Positions 4,963-6,632 of a stretch of 6,632 nucleotides of DNA are shown here, piece by piece. Origin of the DNA: Lentisphaerota bacterium. Its GTDB lineage: Bacteria; Verrucomicrobiota; Kiritimatiellia; RFP12; UBA1067. The DNA is taken from the NCBI GenBank assembly GCA_015061765.1, contig SUVZ01000216.1, positions 1 through 6,632 on the forward strand. The letters run 5' to 3'. The notes under the pieces were generated by a model. It was not told the origin of the DNA, made no database searches, and saw only the letters and a program-made list of their open reading frames with translations. Each line of letters begins with the position of its first letter. Position 1 is the stretch's first letter. A program made the position numbers and the translations under genes.

Positions 4963-6632
4963 ATGAATAAGCGAGTAATGCTCCTGGGCGCGTTGGCAGT
5001 GGCGATTGTACAGCTTGTGCGTGCAGACCAATATGACGAAACTACCGGTTATGTAACCATGCTGCGCAATGACTCGGAAAATGTCAGATCGCTTGCAGCA
5101 ATCGGCAATTGGTCCGACGGACTTGCTCCGCATGACAATCCGCCCACAAACTATTATGTCCGGGCCGGATGGACGGCTCAGGGGCCTGCGGACAATATGA
5201 CGTTCCCATCGCTGTTGATGGTGGCTGGAGATGTGCGTTGTCGAGGCGGAAACGGTAAAACAGGAACATTCAAGGATTTGAGAATTCTGGCCGATGGTGG
5301 AATTAAATTTTCTGATGATGGAAAAGTCGCCGGAAAGATTACGTTTCTTTCTGAAGATGCAGAACATCCTTCCTGCATACGCTATATCAGACAGAATTTT
5401 AACAGTGTAAAGCTTGGGGCGGAGGTAATCGGTTCGGAACAATCACAGGTATATTTTTATCAGTTTGTATCTTCATATAAAGGACTGTCCTATCTCTTGC
5501 CTGAATCAGGAAGCGATTGGACGAAGTTTTCAGGGACATTTCGTTTTGCTGACGGGTTCGGCATGAAAATCCCTGCGAGTACGAGTTTCGTTACTCCGGG
5601 AACATTTGTCTTCGGTAATAAAGCCTGGCTTGATATCTCTGCAAAAAGTGATTTCGGCAATCTTTCTTTTGCTGAAAATTCATCGCTGACCAATTCTGCA
5701 CAGCTTGATGTAGCCGGGACGTTGAATACCGGAATGAATATGCAATGGCAATCCGTGAGGGGAAATTCACGCATATCTACAGTAGGTACATTAGCAGTCG
5801 GCGATGGTTCGTGTCTGAATTTCACCAAAGGAACCGGGATGCCGGAAATGTTTTATGTGACAAACAGGCTCGAAATCGGTTCGCAGGTGCGTATGTGTTA
5901 TAAGGATATGAATACAACGGCAGAGTCCGGCGGCGACCCCGTTGAGTTTCCAATGTTTCGTCTTTCTCCGCAAGCCGTTGCGGCGGGCTTGCCTGACTTT
6001 ACGGGTTTAAATGCCACGATGGATACGTATATGGGAATGCTCCCGTTTTTTACTGTCAATGTGCGCGATGATGACGAGGTCGTCGGCGGGAAATACGTTT
6101 GCCTGTCACATCGGAAAGTCGTAAGCTACTGTGGCGTAGATCAGCAGAATGAAAGCAATTGCAAGATGGATACAAGCGTATCGCAGGAAGGTGTGTGGTC
6201 GGATGGCCGTTGGCCGCATTCTGATGCTGATTACTATGTGGGACGTTCCCGTTCCGGATATGTCATGTCTGGCTCGATTGCATTTCGTGCGCCGACGGCG
6301 ACATATCCCAATCGCGTAACGACATTCCCAGGAGGAGGTCTTTGTGTCGGGCCGGAAGGAGTTGTTTATCTGTACGCATCGTCATATATCACCAATCTGC
6401 ATACATTCGGCACCGCATATATTTATCCAAGAGTATCGTGCAGACTCTCAGGAAAATGGACGTTGCATCGCTACCCGGCGGCCGGACAGGAAGCTGTTGT
6501 GCGGATGTATAATGATTCCTCGTTCCATCTTGAGTCTGAATTGACCGGCGATGGTGACATCAATGCAGAGTGCTACTATCCGGACAGTGCAGGGGCATCA
6601 TTGTATCTTTCTGCAATCAATACGAACTGGAC
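4963..6632 (+). CDS. large secreted beta-repeat protein (3' end beyond window)
   Basis: The frame is open for 556 codons to the window end without a stop. Residues 1-21 form a clean signal peptide (MNKR, then MLLGALAVAIVQLV, cut after VRA). The rest is rich in Gly, Ser, Thr, Asn and aromatic residues with short beta-strand-like segments and few charged helices, as in extracellular beta-helix or autotransporter-like proteins. Two modules begin alike: NWSDGLAPHDNPPTNYYV at residues 49-66 and a WSDGRWPHSDADYYV stretch from residue 412, each followed by a beta-rich segment, so the protein probably repeats a unit of about 360 residues. It starts 19 nt after the DUF4838 stop and is probably co-translated from the same message. 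Role unknown; surface adhesion to, or binding of, a glycan substrate is an inference from context. Similar giant proteins are abundant in Kiritimatiellota and Lentisphaerota genomes. Confidence 0.85.
   Translation, partial: MNKRVMLLGALAVAIVQLVRADQYDETTGYVTMLRNDSENVRSLAAIGNWSDGLAPHDNPPTNYYVRAGWTAQGPADNMTFPSLLMVAGDVRCRGGNGKTGTFKDLRILADGGIKFSDDGKVAGKITFLSEDAEHPSCIRYIRQNFNSVKLGAEVIGSEQSQVYFYQFVSSYKGLSYLLPESGSDWTKFSGTFRFADGFGMKIPASTSFVTPGTFVFGNKAWLDISAKSDFGNLSFAENSSLTNSAQLDVAGTLNTGMNMQWQSVRGNSRISTVGTLAVGDGSCLNFTKGTGMPEMFYVTNRLEIGSQVRMCYKDMNTTAESGGDPVEFPMFRLSPQAVAAGLPDFTGLNATMDTYMGMLPFFTVNVRDDDEVVGGKYVCLSHRKVVSYCGVDQQNESNCKMDTSVSQEGVWSDGRWPHSDADYYVGRSRSGYVMSGSIAFRAPTATYPNRVTTFPGGGLCVGPEGVVYLYASSYITNLHTFGTAYIYPRVSCRLSGKWTLHRYPAAGQEAVVRMYNDSSFHLESELTGDGDINAECYYPDSAGASLYLSAINTNW

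Noticed and set aside
4906..5442. A 178-codon minus-strand open frame across the junction of the last two genes
   Set aside because: Antisense to the start of the secreted beta-repeat protein, which has a signal peptide and a clear ribosome site. No support for the reverse reading.

Overview
The window looks like an accessory region of a PVC-superphylum gut or sediment bacterium (Kiritimatiellota, Lentisphaerota or Verrucomicrobiota). This is inferred from a GntR/LacI hybrid regulator, a DUF4838 glycosidase-like secreted protein and a very large secreted beta-repeat protein with an N-terminal 'NWSDG..P' module. No rRNA, tRNA, transposase or CRISPR array is visible.

Layout. Positions 1-38 may hold the first codons of a leftward gene, with an extended -10 box just upstream. 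A strong bidirectional terminator lies at 148-191. From 264 to 1083 there is no credible gene. Instead there is an array of a 6-nt core, G(T/C)CCGT, followed by 5 variable bases, recurring at an exact 11-nt step in long runs. A sub-array of the related core GTTCGT lies on the opposite strand (808-894), also at 11-nt steps. The two orientations are separated by a perfect 15-bp inverted repeat (748-783), and a cluster of four hairpins (315-405) interrupts the array. Positions 1084-1764 are non-coding and carry a duplicated element of about 100 nt (1231-1329 and 1516-1609) built around GAGAAT...ATTCTC stem-loops.

The right two thirds is a rightward gene cluster: a GntR/LacI-type regulator (1778-2878), a secreted DUF4838 protein (2967-4943), and, 19 nt later, the start of a large secreted beta-rich protein (4963 to beyond the window end). 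The first two genes have a -10 box only 7 nt before their ATG and no Shine-Dalgarno, so they are probably read from leaderless mRNAs. The third has a good Shine-Dalgarno and is probably co-transcribed with the second. The likely logic is a sugar-responsive regulator controlling secreted proteins that bind or degrade a glycan; the substrate cannot be read from the sequence.

The 11-nt phased array is the most unusual feature. I do not recognise it as a named repeat family. Its one-helical-turn step resembles plasmid centromeres and other platforms for cooperative DNA-binding proteins, but a neutral expanding repeat remains possible.
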